Of a stretch of 64,000 bases of DNA, positions 12,617-24,524 are shown in pieces. The stretch covers positions 3,162,001 through 3,226,000 of the forward strand of contig JASFXZ010000040.1 of the NCBI GenBank assembly GCA_032209605.1. The letters run 5' to 3'. Position numbers and translations under genes: made by a program. Origin of the DNA: Mactromeris polynyma. Lineage: Eukaryota; Mollusca; Bivalvia; Venerida; Mactridae. How positions within the stretch are numbered: the stretch's first letter is position 1; every line of letters begins with the position of its first letter. The notes below the pieces were generated by a model. The model worked only from the letters and a program-made list of their open reading frames with translations. It ran no database searches and had not been told where the DNA came from.

Positions 12617-13331
12617 GCTGTTGTCCTTGGGCTGTTATTGAATACATCACTTATCCGCTGTCATTGGCCTGTTATTGAATACATCACCTGGCCGCTGTCC
12701 TTTGGCTGTTATTGAATACATCACCTGGCCACTGTCCTTGGCCTGTTATTGAATACATCACCTGGCCGCTGTCCTTGGCCTGTTATTGAATACATCACCT
12801 GGCCACTGTCCTTGGCCTGTTATTGAATACATCACTTATCCGCTGTCATTGGCCTATTATTGAATACATCACCTGGCCGCTGTCCTTTGGCTGTTATTGA
12901 ATACATCACTTATCCGCTGTCATTGGCCTGTTATTGAATACATCACCTGGCCGCTGTCCTTTGGCTGTTATTGAATACATCACTTATCCGCTGTCATTGG
13001 CCTGTTATTGAATACATCACCTGGCCGCTGTCCTTGGCCTGTTATTGAATACATCACTTATCCGCTGTCATTGGCCTGTTATTGAATACATCACCTGGCC
13101 ACTGTCCTTGGCCTGTTATTGAATACATCACTTATCCGCTGTCATTGGCCTGTTATTGAATACATCACCTGGCCGCTGTCCTTTGGCTGTTATTGAATAC
13201 ATCACTTATCCGCTGTCATTGGCCTGTTATTGAATACATCACCTGGCCGCAGTCCTTGGGCTGTTATTGAATACATCACTTATCCGCTGTCATTGGCCTG
13301 TTATTGAATACATCACCTTGCCGCTGTCCTT
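12617..13331. repeat. 37-bp minisatellite with a 74-bp dimer pattern
   Basis: About 19 units containing CTGTTATTGAATACATCAC followed by one of two tails: type A, TTATCCGCTGTCATTGGC, or type B, CTGGCCGCTGTCCTTGGC (also CTTTGGC, or CCACTGTCC). After a run of type B units on the left, types A and B alternate, giving a 74-bp higher-order repeat. No coding potential. Confidence 0.94.
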
Positions 13332-14948
13332 GAAATTGAATGCTGTATGTAACTGTACTACAATAATGGATATCCTGGCAAAGACATTTGAATTCTGGCA
13401 ATTTGTATGTTGCAAGTCTTCAAAATCCTCAGTTAGTACTCAGTCAGTAACTCTATAGGAGGGTAATCAACTTACGGATAAAAGACCACTCTTGAAATGC
13501 GGAAGAATGATTTCAAGTATTAACTGTCAATGGTACGTTGATAAGCACTTATTCATGGTGAGCATATTAACCAACTGTAGCCTAACAAAATGAATGATGT
13601 TTATCATCATCGTTTATTCCAATGCTACTGAGGGAGGGGGTAATAATTATTCGTACTCGTGCTTATATTCACACATTCGAAATGAACGTTTATTAAATGA
13701 ATACAATATACCTTATGTTTCATGCAATGAATGTCTTCTGCAAAAACATGTCAACTCTCACTGGTTGCTTTGATAGTCACAGCAGTCAAAGTGTATTCTG
13801 TCAATGTTTACTTACTGTTAATGGAAACAACCAGCCAGCTGTTGTTACTTGAAGTGTGGGCAGAAGTCACCCTAAATTAATCAATATTGCACGATTGACT
13901 GACAACTAATTTTATGAAGCCTATTTAAATGTTATTTTTTAATTTGTAACATTATTTCAGCTGGAATAATATAACATGACACTTATTTGTGATGTATTTA
14001 TCCTCTTCAATCAATATACTGTACTTATCTGAATAATTATTAAATGCATTCTTTAATAGATAGAATTCTAATTAAATTTAGTAAGAATTTTTTTATTTTA
14101 TATTTTCAATAGCTTGTTAAAGTTTTTGAAATAAATTTTCAAATTCGTGTTTGTACAGTACTGTCCTTTGGTCTCCGTATTTGCCTTGTAGAAAATACCT
14201 CCATTATATCAATTTGTTTCAGTTTGTGAGTGGTTTTGTAGCAGGATTGCGTTGCGAGGATTCATTCATTTTGTATGAAAATTTGCACATCTGGACACAA
14301 TGAGGATGAAAATTGATTAGGCATAAAAATCTATCATCCTGAAATAATAAACTGCAGTTTTGTGTTGAAAATGGATTCCACGTGTCATAATGGGATATGC
14401 ACATGAATTTGACAGAAGTCGTTTTTCTTAAGCCGGGGCTTTTATCGTTGATATAATTAGCAAACTGATGCTTTTTGTGGCCCAAATGTATTTTCATTGT
14501 GTGGAAGTATTGGAGTGTTAGGGCTTATTTTGAGTCAATGAATAATCATTGTATTCAGAGAATAATTGAATTGAATGGCTCGAGGTATCAGAGTAAAAAT
14601 ATTTACCGTTTAAGATTAATGAAGGCGTATTATGTATGGCTGAACTATTTTATCCATTTGTATGATTTAGTATCAAGTCCATTATTAAGTAGGTGTCATT
14701 ATTGGTTGTTTTTATAAATTCAAATATCATGCCATCTGATTTCTTGTACTTAAGCTATCATAATAATGTGATACGCGGATATCTTGAGCATAAGTCTATA
14801 AGATAATTAACAATTTTGGACAATACTTAAAAGGAAACTAATACATATTTATAGATAAATGTTTTATACATATTGTGTCTTTCTTTTCACTGCTAGTTTC
14901 AGGTAGATTAGAGAGTACACACTCTCAGTGGCACCTAGTATATAATAA
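13332..14948. other. Non-coding stretch, nothing recognised
   Basis: Short overlapping open frames occur on both strands at 14219-14717, without any recognisable domain. No repeat defined. Confidence 0.55.
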
Positions 14949-15135
14949 TCAAGGGTTCCATTTGACTCTGGAGTTGACCCTTTTATCCCTAGAATTTCCA
15001 AACAGCCACATTTTGACCCTCAGGATTCTGGCTGTAGGGTCAATTTTCCTCAAAATTATGCATATTTTTTTCTATAAAATGGTAAAATCCAGTAAAAATT
15101 TATCAAAATGAGCATCCCTTTAAGTGGAACCCTGA
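14949..15135. mobile_element. Small terminal-inverted-repeat element
   Basis: The left end TCAAGGGTTCCA (14949-14960) is mirrored by TGGAACCCTGA (15125-15135). The interior holds paired words (GGGTCAATTTTCC; TTGACCCTTTTATCCC; TTGACCCTCAGG), giving a foldback character. No ORF of note. No superfamily can be assigned and no target-site duplication is clear. Confidence 0.5.
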
Positions 15136-16360
15136 TAATATTCTTTACATCTAAATTGAGTATTGTTTCAAGCTTATATAGCTGAGTGTGCACTCATTCA
15201 ATCTTCACTCAAAGCTGTATTCAGGCAGCATTCTCAATGTCATATATTTCAGTGCAGAATCAAAATTGGATTCAAGATTTATCTGATGTATTTTTATTGA
15301 TGGAAGCTCCAGTAATTTGAGTGAATTTTATATTTGAGTGAAGGTTTAGATTTGATATTTTTATTATAATATGTTTTACAGCAATCAAGGTATACTTAAG
15401 TAAGTTACTATGCATGGAGTCTTCACATTTTCTGTGTACTTATGGTAATTTAAAATTTCTTACTTTTTAATGTAATTATGCAGCCACCATTCATTTAATT
15501 ACCATTATAACATCAACTGAAGCACCTATTTCTTTACCTTGGACTTACAAAATTAGCTTCTCAAATTAAGTTCAGTTTCATGTTTTTATAAGACGTGATT
15601 ATCCTCAATGTATAACCACCCACCCGTCATAAAAAAATCCCATCAAGTTAAAGTGATTATAATGTAATTTTTATGGTAAATATCAAAAAAATTATATTCA
15701 GTTATAGAATGTAATATTATACCTTTGTATTCACACAGTGATTGCAAAATGGAAGGAAATTTCGGAGTTGTGATATTAATGTAAATTTTTGTCTCGTTGA
15801 ATGTAAATTTCAGGGTGTTTTTACGGGTCCTCGTTTTTGTAAGCGTGGGGTGTTTTATTTGGTTCTTAAGGTTCTGTTTTTTTTCTCATGAAAGTCATAA
15901 TAAATTTATTCATGTCACTTCAGCCTTTCATAAGGTTAATTGTGCACAATGTACTCTGCACTAGCTGTACTCTCAAAAAAAAAGAAAAGTGGCTTATTTC
16001 TGTCGGTGAATATGACGAAAATTGTGATCATGTGATGGAATTATCAAGTTGGATCAAAATGTTTTTGATAAAGTATTGAGAAATTTAAAATCAGTCAAAT
16101 GTTTTCAATTATTGATACATTTTGAAGGTATAAGTGGGAACAATTATTAGATAGTCATATACTGTAACAGCCTGAATGATCATCTCATAAGATAATAATG
16201 TGCGTGTGTATCTGACAATGACATTAAAGGCATTTGAAATGAGTTTTTTTTTTATTTAACTGTACAAATATTTTAGATCGAATAGGGATGAAACTCAAAT
16301 TTGTTAAGATTTATGTACAGGATAGGTAACTTGGTGCTTTTTATCGGCAGAGGTTGCATT
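15136..16360. other. AT-rich non-coding stretch, nothing recognised
   Basis: No supported gene or repeat. The short frame at 15888-16079 has no recognisable features. Confidence 0.55.
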
Positions 16361-16740
16361 ATTTTTATGCCCCTGCCATTTGAAGAATGGCAAAGGGTCA
16401 TAAAGAGTTACTCCAGTGTCTGTCCGTCTGCGCAAACATTGGTTTCTGACCTATAACTCTTAAAAGGATAGATGGATTCATTTCAAATTGGGCATGTAGA
16501 AATAGGAAAAAAAAATACAAGGTCGAGATTGATTTGGCAAAAATTGGTTTCTGACCTATAACTCTTATAAGAATAGATGGATTCAATTCAAATTGGGCAT
16601 GTAGGAATAGGATAAAAAAATACAAGGTCGAGATTGAATTGGATTACAATCCACCAATATTTGGAGAAGTTATGGCCTTTTTTCCACATAAAAGCTGATA
16701 ATGGGAGGGGAAGCCATCCTTGTCTTATGGAAACATCTAG
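16361..16740 (+). mobile_element. Helitron-like non-autonomous repeat, copy 1
   Basis: Near the left end is a perfect hairpin, TGCCATT-tgaag-AATGGCA (16374-16392), followed by GGGTCATAAAGAG and a TGTCCGTCTG word. The right end has a short stem CCAT/ATGG (16714-16730) six bases before CTAG, followed by T. A subterminal hairpin with CTRR-T is the usual 3' mark of Helitrons, and two similar repeats at 23915 and 35922 end the same way. A 105-bp segment is tandemly duplicated inside (16438-16542 and 16543-16645). No ORF. Helitron membership is inferred. Confidence 0.55.
16438..16645. repeat. 105-bp tandem duplication
   Basis: Two adjacent copies start with ATTGGTTTCTGACCTATAAC and end near AAGGTCGAGATTGA. 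They differ by a few substitutions and in an A-run. They lie inside the Helitron-like repeat. Confidence 0.88.
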
Positions 16741-16744
16741 TTTT

Positions 16745-17125
16745 GTGAGATGGAAGGATTTGTTTTGTAATATCAGGACGTCGAAAATTATCAATGACCA
16801 TTTCATTCTGCGGAAATTCTTTGATGTTGTGCACATTAACATATATCAGAACATTATATATAATATGATAAATTATTTCATGAAATGGCCTTTACTAATA
16901 ATTTAGTAAACTAGCTATTTTTAGAAAGATGATTTAACTCTTTATTTTCTGCCTGATCATGGTTGTTTTTTTGGTTGATTTATGGTAAAGTAAATATATG
17001 AATACATGTAAAGAGGTTTACTAAAAGTATAGAATTGATATTTGCATAAATGACTTAGTCAAACTTTGTGTCTTAGGCATGTTAAATACCGTTTCGGCAG
17101 TGTTATAGAGTTGCTCCTGTCTGCC
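16745..17125. other. Short non-coding spacer
   Basis: AT-rich; no gene or repeat recognised. Confidence 0.5.
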
Positions 17126-17129
17126 TGGT

Positions 17130-17345
17130 TTAAGCTAAGTGGTTAGAGTATTAGGCTGTCACCTGGGCAGGGCATGTCCTTCTGTGACATTAGACAATGT
17201 GGACATTTGACTTCCACCTCTGATTCGTGTGGGGAAGTTGTCAGCTGCTTGCAGAAGAACATATTAATAGTTAAGTTATTACAACAGTATTGTCACAGTT
17301 AAGAGGCCTTATGTCCCACTGGGATGAAGAGGATAAGTAAGTAGT
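17130..17345 (+). mobile_element. tRNA-derived SINE (plus strand)
   Basis: An A-box-like AAGCTAAGTGGTTAGAGTA (17134-17152) is followed by a core containing GGAAGTTGTCAGCTGCTTGC and AGAAGAAC. The same core occurs in the SINE at 20831-21135 (GGAAGTTGTCAGTTGCTTG on the minus strand). The 3' part has CCCACTGGGATGAAGAGG and short AAGTA repeats. I associate this core with bivalve SINEs from memory. It is an old, diverged copy. Confidence 0.6.
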
Positions 17346-17454
17346 AAGTATTGTCACAGTTGATGTAACTTTAAGCATCTTAACATGCATTATTTCAAGC
17401 ATATAAGTTGTCAGTCAATATGCAAACGTCAAAATCATAGTCATATAGAAAAAT

Positions 17455-17655
17455 ATTTTGTTAGTACTTCTATCAGTTCGATATGAATCTAGTTTCCAAC
17501 TCTTGATGGCTTCTCCCTTAATTGCTAACCAATACATGCACCTGTTGAAGGGATTGTTATGTTTGGGGCTCAAGGTCGGCCAAGGCAGGATTCAAACTCG
17601 ACACCCTAGGATGAGGAGTCGGCTCTCTACCCCTTGACCTTAGCCTCACCAAATG
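17455..17655 (-). mobile_element. tRNA-derived SINE (minus strand)
   Basis: On the minus strand the head reads AAGGGGTAGAGAGCCGACTC (A-box-like) and then GTCGAGTTTGAATCCTGCC (B-box-like). The spacing is that of a tRNA, but the acceptor ends do not pair. This suggests a SINE head and not a tRNA gene. The body to the left is diverged. Confidence 0.6.
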
Positions 17656-17659
17656 TTTG

Positions 17660-20600
17660 CAGGGTACTAGACAGCCTTTTTTGGGGGACTGATATCCCTA
17701 GCTACAAATGAAGAGTTTTATGTCTTGAAAAGGGGAATTTTGAGCCACATTTATATGATCATTTTTTTTCATTTTATTCTGTTTTTAATAATATAGTACA
17801 ATATTTTCAGACAAACACCTCAAGATGTTCAAAGAAATGTGGATCAACCCCAACTAATCTAATTAGCATTTTCCTTCTTTTCTCGTGAGGGGAATTTTAA
17901 AAATAGAAGTAGGGATAATCATACTCTTTTAGTAGGGGAATGGTACCCATAAACAGCCCCGAAAATGTTGAGTCAAATTTTTTTATTTATGTGCAGTTGG
18001 TAAATGTCATTAATTTACACAATGGTGTTAAATCGTGATTTCAGTTTCTGTGGTAAATTATGCTTGACTGCTGATGTATTTAATATTATAAAACAGTCAA
18101 TGGTTAATCTATGACTTCAGGTATCAGTCATGAATACCTGTGTTTTCTCACTTGTCAATTTGATGGGCGATAGCTGAATTGAAGTGGGCTTAATTCCCTT
18201 ATTATTGACATGAATAGGGGGCTTAACATTTGACTTTGTCACAGCATGATTATTTACTTAGATCATAGATGAAAAATCTGTTTTCGATATGCTGGGACAT
18301 TTTTTAAAAGAAACCAAGCTTTTTATAACAAAGAATATTTCAGCCAATCTGTCTTGGCCTAATAAGATTTATGCAAAATTTAATTATATTATTTTTTGTC
18401 CGTTACAAAAAATCTGCTCCCTCTATATAACTAAATTCTGGTATAACGAGCCTAAAAATGTTTTGTATGCTCAACAAAATGTGACTTCTGAATTGTCAAC
18501 ATTTGATCTTTTTAATAGCTTAAACTTTTGTGAAGATCGCAAGACTTGAAAAACAAATGAATGTTTGATTTAATATTGTGGGAAAGTCTTACTGGTATCA
18601 TAATTTATTGATTGCTGCGAGGAACATGCTGTGTCTATGTGATTCCTACCTCTATACTGTTTTACAACTATGGATTAGGTAAAATATTACGAATAATCAC
18701 TATTTACAAGAGCAAGCAACTCACCTTGGTTTTATTGTTTTATCAAAAGAAAACCTAGTAGCTATGACATAAATTGTGATTTATTATAGCATTAAGTTTA
18801 AGTTTTATGTGATTGTGTGACCTTAAGTACTGCATTTTGTGTGACATTTTACACAAAATGTAAAATGATAAATTAACCTGTTCTTTTTCAATAGAAAGCT
18901 GTTTTGTTGTACCATATTTTAAGCGAGGTGTGATTCTTGCGGGTATTTGTTTAGTGTTATATGGTATATCTATATTTGTTCTACTTCACTTTTATCTCGA
19001 TGTTACATTTTATTTGCTGTGTCATTTGTTACAGATTCTGTTGGTGAAAACTGACCTCGGTGAAACCTCATATATTATATTTGTTTATTTTATAGAGACA
19101 TTTATTGAACTGGGATTAGCTTATGTCAAGACATTTATATATATTCTATGATACTTGAGTCACATTTTACTACCAATGGTTTATATATCAAGAGAAAAAT
19201 ATGCCAGTAACTGCATATATAACGAGAGGTTTGTTGCCATAGTAATCAGTTCAATCAGTCTGATATTTGTAATATGTTTTATACTTTTCTTAAAATGTAC
19301 AATATGCAACACCACATTTGTATAGTGGAATAAATTAAGCAATTTGTTATACTTGTTGTGATGATAAAATTACATTTTCCAGGCTGTTAGCAGGCTCAGC
19401 TTCAGATTTTCTGTTTGACAATTTTAACACATGATGAGGTTTTATCAACATTTCCTTATAGACAAGACAAAAATGTTTGCTTCTGCAGATATGTGGACTA
19501 GGAAAGCTTTTACACTGTATTACAGATAAACACCCCAGTTGCAGATCTGTGACATTAAGTTTAGTAATGCAACATCCATGTTCATTCAATCCCTTTTAGG
19601 ACTTTCTCAGCAGTTCCAATTATCAGATCCTGCAGTATTTTATCAAAGATTCCCTTCTAGTAATTGTCACAAATTATCTCAGTAGATGATGAATATAGAT
19701 TAAACATCAATGGGGCTATCAAACCCATCTCAATATGCTTGCTAGTAAACCAGCATTCTGGACAAACATATTAACCCCAGCGTCCATTCACTGGACATCC
19801 ATCAAGATCCCTGTGCTACACCATTGCATCAATGAATGATAAAAGAAGGCATTTGTAGTAGTTCATCCTAGCATTTCAGCCAGTTCTGCACTTCAGGCAG
19901 GTTATTTGATTTTGTGGTTATATTCCTGAATGTCATTTCAAGCAATCATGTTCTGTGCCGATTCTAATCATAGCAACCAGAGAGCAGTGCTACCAATCTT
20001 AGAGATTTCTAATGAAATTGTTCTCTCTGTTATAGAGATAGATACTGCACTGACCAATATGACCAATTATAGCTAGATGATGCATCAGAGGATCAAAGTG
20101 ACAGGTCATAAGGTCACACATGATTGATTGAATGTTGGCTGATATGATAGGATCAGAATTAGTTGTCTGATTGTGGAAATAAAATATCTGTAAAACTTAA
20201 TTTTTGGAAGCTCTTACAGCATTGGCCAAGTAACAAATGATAGTCACCTACTGATTGTGCATATATGCACAAATATATATTTTTTTCAATGCCAAGAATT
20301 TGTCATTTGGTGCATGTTCTGCATGTGTCTCTGAGCAAAGTTAAATACTTGCTGATATGCTTTTTGAAAATTCATTTTTCAAGCTTCTACAGTGAAAGAA
20401 TGATTTATATTATCGAATGTTGGAAGATATATTTTGAATAACATATACATCATGGGACTGAAGCCAGTAGTCCAAAACATAAATATAAACCAATGTAAAT
20501 TTCTCTGACAGTCCAATCTAGAGAAAATGTCTGTTTCTCTGAATGTATTTCATTTAAGCCTGTTTTGGAGATCATTTCACAGTAGTCAATAATTTACTGC

Positions 20601-20830
20601 CAAATAAACATTGCTTATAACAAAAACATGTGCATAATTTTCCTGGAAGTTATGAAAATATCAATAATCTGTAAGATTTATAACCTGAATGAATACATGG
20701 CTTTTCAATATGTATATTTTGTGACCACAATAGCTTATCAATATTCATAGTGTACTGACAGGAAGTGATAGGTTTCATTGGAAATGTCTTATTTCAATAA
20801 ATAATCTGAGTCTTATGTTTTCCCTCTTGG
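17660..20830. other. Non-coding stretch, nothing recognised
   Basis: Several 60-86 codon open frames (for example 18289-18549 and 18930-19151) have AT-driven, hydrophobic or low-information composition and no domain. No repeat can be bounded. Confidence 0.55.
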
Positions 20831-21135
20831 CTTCTTTATTATGTGCGTTGGAGTTTTATGCCTTTTCTCAGCAGTGTTTCAGTTATATACAGTAGTCAGT
20901 TCTTAGTTGATCAAACCAGACTATCTGGTGTACCAACCGGTGCCAACCTGTTCTTCCACAAGCAACTGACAACTTCCTCATGTGAATTAGAGGTGGAGGA
21001 CAATTGACTTTGAATGTGTTATTGTTAGTCTAATTATCACAGAGAACAGACTTTTCTCTTGGGGTTTGAGCTTACAACCTTCAGATTGGCAATTGAGTCC
21101 ATCACTTCAAACTGTTAGCCTTGTTGTCTCTCTAA
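20831..21135 (-). mobile_element. Near full-length tRNA-derived SINE (minus strand)
   Basis: Read on the minus strand, a tRNA-like head (A-box-like around 21110; B-box-like GGTTGTAAGCTCAAACCCC) is followed by the core GAGGAAGTTGTCAGTTGC near 20980. The tail is AACTGAAACACTGCTGAGAA, then AAGGCATAAAACTCC. This head, core and tail order, with that tail, is one I recall from bivalve SINEs. It is the most complete SINE in the window. Confidence 0.68.
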
Positions 21136-21139
21136 ATTC

Positions 21140-23914
21140 TCCTTAGTTGTTTTTATGGTTGGACAGACGATTCCCCGCACCCCTATTCCCACACATGTTT
21201 ACCTTTGCACTTTCTCAGTGTCTAATGTTTTGTAGACTGTTGTTTTCCCAGAGGTATGTGTGGGAAGCATTGTTTTATGTATGTGCATGGCATTCCCTGT
21301 GACAACTTTATCTCTCTTTCATCAGACTGAGCCCTTCAGTTGGGCTTATGGTCTCCTATATCTGCAAAAATGTAAGGTGTTTTCAAAGTATGTTGTGCAA
21401 TGGATCGTAAGGCATAGATGAAATGACCAGATTTTGTCTTGAATAACAATTCACCTCTGTAGCATGGCTATCTTTACAGCCAAGCTTTGTTTGAAAGTAA
21501 TAATTCAATATTGATGAAGCTTAAGAGCATTATTGTTGAATCCTATGACTTTTACTCTCATCATTTCATATTATATCAATTTGTCTTTTATAATTATTAT
21601 TTCCAATTGTAGTAATCTATAATAATAAATGGTCATTAAATCCATAAAAATACTCTCAAGAAAATTGATAGGAAATTTAGGATCTTTTATTGCCTTCAGG
21701 AATTGAGAGAATATTTGTTCTTTCATTGATTATTATACTGGTATGTCTGATATGCAAGAAATCATTGTATAGTGTATCTGTTTCCCCGGATGGAGTAAAG
21801 ATGCAAGCATGCTTTGCAGTGTTTTTGTGTGTATTTCTTGCTTTCCAATTATCTGAGAACAATACAACAAAACAACGTTTGTTCATTTAGCATATAATTT
21901 AGCGTCCTTCTGCATATAATTCATGTGTATGTTTTGTTATGAATCTCTACTATGTTGCATGCTGCACATGTTTCTCCTTTCCTCATGGATTTATCATCAA
22001 GCATTTCCTCATGAATTACAATAATGCTTAAACAAATTAGTCTGCCTTGGATATAGCTTGGTTGTTTTGGTCCAAAGTTGGTTAATACTGCTGATTGTTT
22101 CAAATTTTACTGCATTCATTGGCAGAGTACTAGCGGTTACATTGGAAGAATACTAGCGGTTATGTTTATGCCTATCTTACTGTAGGGCGTTGAATGTTGA
22201 TGCTGAATTGTATGGTATGGGTATTTCATTCACACAGTTTTACAGTAGTTTTATAGTGTTAATTGCTTGGGTAAATATCTGATTATTTTCATCAAATCCC
22301 ATTTCATATCTCTTAATGTATCTCCTAAATGGCATTAAAGTGTACTTCTGTATTCTCCATTGACTCCTCACTGTCTGTAGTGTGTACATTTCCCAGACTC
22401 TTCCAATATATTGCTTACTTTTGATATAAAATGTTGTTTCCCGAGTATGGTCAATATTTCTATAATATTTACATAGCAATGTGTTAATACATCTTGGCAC
22501 ATTCAAGATTCATATATGCCAACACTTAGTTCCATTGTGGTGCTATGAATTATGGGATATTTTGGCAGCTTATGTCAATGCTAATATAAACATCTACCAT
22601 ACCCTTTGTTGAAAATAGGTACACAACAATGAACATGCCTCTGTCAGAAGCATTCACAATACCTTGGTTAAATATGTTTAGTACCATTTACATGCACCAT
22701 TATTATATTTGTTTATCATCTGCCAATTTATTCCATTGTTTGCTTTGCTTGATTAGATGGAAAACAATAAATTCTGTACACACATATCCAATATTTGATC
22801 TCATTTCATGTACAGCTTTACATGCATTCAGCATTCAATACTTCCATGGAAAGCTGCAACAGTCATATTGGGGAATCAAAGCGCTGTAAGAACATTTGTG
22901 CAAAAGTACATCCAGTCATATGGTGAACTACAACTGTTGTATATTTCAGCCATTTGAAGATATGTCACACTCATACAGACTTGATGCAGTAATTATAATG
23001 TTTGCATTGAAGACTATAACTGACATTCAAACATTTTTATCTACCGATGATGTGTTACGGAGGTTATGACCTAGGATGACAGATAAATCTCACTATTTGA
23101 AATCAGCAGAATTCAAGATTTCTCTTCATGGAATAGTCGATTGATTTCAGATATAATGATCACCAATTATAAATGATTTGAATTTTAAAATGTTGACGGT
23201 ATGCATTAACTATTGTTTAATTTTAAAACAGCAAAAATCCTGTAAAAATATCCTTGAAGTATTCCACATAGTTCTGATTAAGCCTCCCTAAGCCTTGCTG
23301 ATTAATAAATACCCTTGACTTGTCTAATTTATGATATGATATGAATAACACACCATTGACCTCATTGGTCAAATATAGGTTGTGTTGGAATTTTAAGTCA
23401 TGGATTTTTGAAGTTGTTTATGAAATCTCATCAGTGCATAAGTTATTAGGTGGAAATTCTTGTTCAATAACTTAAGAATTGTTTGAGGTTTTTAGATCAT
23501 CAAAATCAAACCCATATATATCATTCATACTCGACATTTTGTTGTGAAAGTGCCTGTGTTTATTCAACAAGATCAAAATTGTAATGCAATCTGCTGCTAC
23601 AAAACAGCATGTGATACCTAATGCTAACAACTTTTCACACTACATGTATATTCGGATGACAAAAACAGGCAATTATCAGGTTTGCTTTGTGCTTTATCTG
23701 CCTCTTGGCTACTGACTTTAAGTGATAGTTATACCAAATACAGACTTTATTTGTATACTTAAAGGATTATGTCTACAGATTATACATATTGGATAATGAT
23801 ATAACACTGTTTTAGTACAGAGAGAGGACAATGACTGCTATTTGCATGTTTTGGTTGCTGAAGAGCCAAGACACACCTTCACATGATTTTCATGTTTATA
23901 ATACTGTTAGGCAA
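21140..23914. other. Non-coding stretch, nothing recognised
   Basis: The open frames at 21677-22889 are under 90 codons, overlap on opposite strands and contain no recognisable motif. A tiny duplication of TACTAGCGGTTA (near 22128 and 22150) is the only structure seen. Confidence 0.55.
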
Positions 23915-24149
23915 AGTTAAGTGGGAGATTTTCCATCCTTCACTTGTTCGTCTGTCTGATTTCATTTTATGTCGCTCATATCTCAAAAAGTATTTTAACC
24001 TATAGTAATGAAACTTCATAGGAATATTAGGCATCACATGACATTGCACACCTTTGGTTTTCTGATAGGATTTGTTTATACAGGTAGTAAGAACTGAGTT
24101 CTTGATTGAGTAATGTGGGGGCATGTGTTTCCTATGCACAAATGTCTAG
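23915..24149 (+). mobile_element. Helitron-like non-autonomous repeat, copy 2
   Basis: A left hairpin, AAGTG (23919-23923) with CACTT (23941-23945), is followed by a TTCGTCTGTCTG word, as in copy 1. The right end has GCAT/ATGC (24121-24137) eight bases before CTAG (24146-24149) and then T. About 235 bp, no ORF. The family link to copies at 16361 and 35922 rests on this shared layout and end, not on full alignment. Confidence 0.5.
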
Positions 24150-24275
24150 TTAATAGTTTATCCTAAAATGTCTAGTGACCCTGATGTGAATTTGATATCC
24201 TCCTCATATTTTGTTAAATATATTATATTATTATACCTCACGTGACTGTTTTCCCTATACATTGCATATAAACCT

Positions 24276-24320
24276 CAGCGGGCGACATTTTTAACTGTCA
24301 CCCTGCAATGTCGCCCGCTG
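24276..24320. repeat. Perfect 14-bp hairpin
   Basis: CAGCGGGCGACATT (24276-24289) and AATGTCGCCCGCTG (24307-24320) are exact inverted repeats around a 17-base loop. The loop and right arm include ACTGTCACCCT, which also occurs in the larger palindrome 60 bp downstream, so both may belong to one foldback element. Confidence 0.9.
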
Positions 24321-24380
24321 AAATTAAAAATACTAAATTTAAGTTATTAGCTTTATTTTTATTTTGTTCGGTATAATAAA

Positions 24381-24521
24381 ATAAATATTGACTGCCTTGA
24401 GGGTGACAGTGCATCTCGTCAACCCTCGACAAACACTGTCGACCTCGGCTAAAGCCTCGGTCGACAGTGTTGCCTCGGGTTGACAAGATGCACTGTCACC
24501 CTCAAGGCAGTCAATATTTAT
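24381..24521. repeat. 141-bp near-perfect palindrome
   Basis: Two arms of about 69 bases meet at GGCTAAAGCC (centre near 24451). The outer arms read AATATTGACTGCCTTGAGGG and its complement, and the inner arms CACTGTCGACCTCGG and its complement. There are only a few mismatches (for example CTCGTCAACCCTCG against CGGGTTGACAAGATG). It is consistent with a foldback MITE. The transcript would form a long hairpin. Confidence 0.92.
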
Positions 24522-24524
24522 ATA

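Noticed and set aside
24298..24486. 62-codon minus-strand open frame
   Set aside because: It overlaps the palindromes and reads through the inverted arms. It is a by-product of the hairpin sequence.
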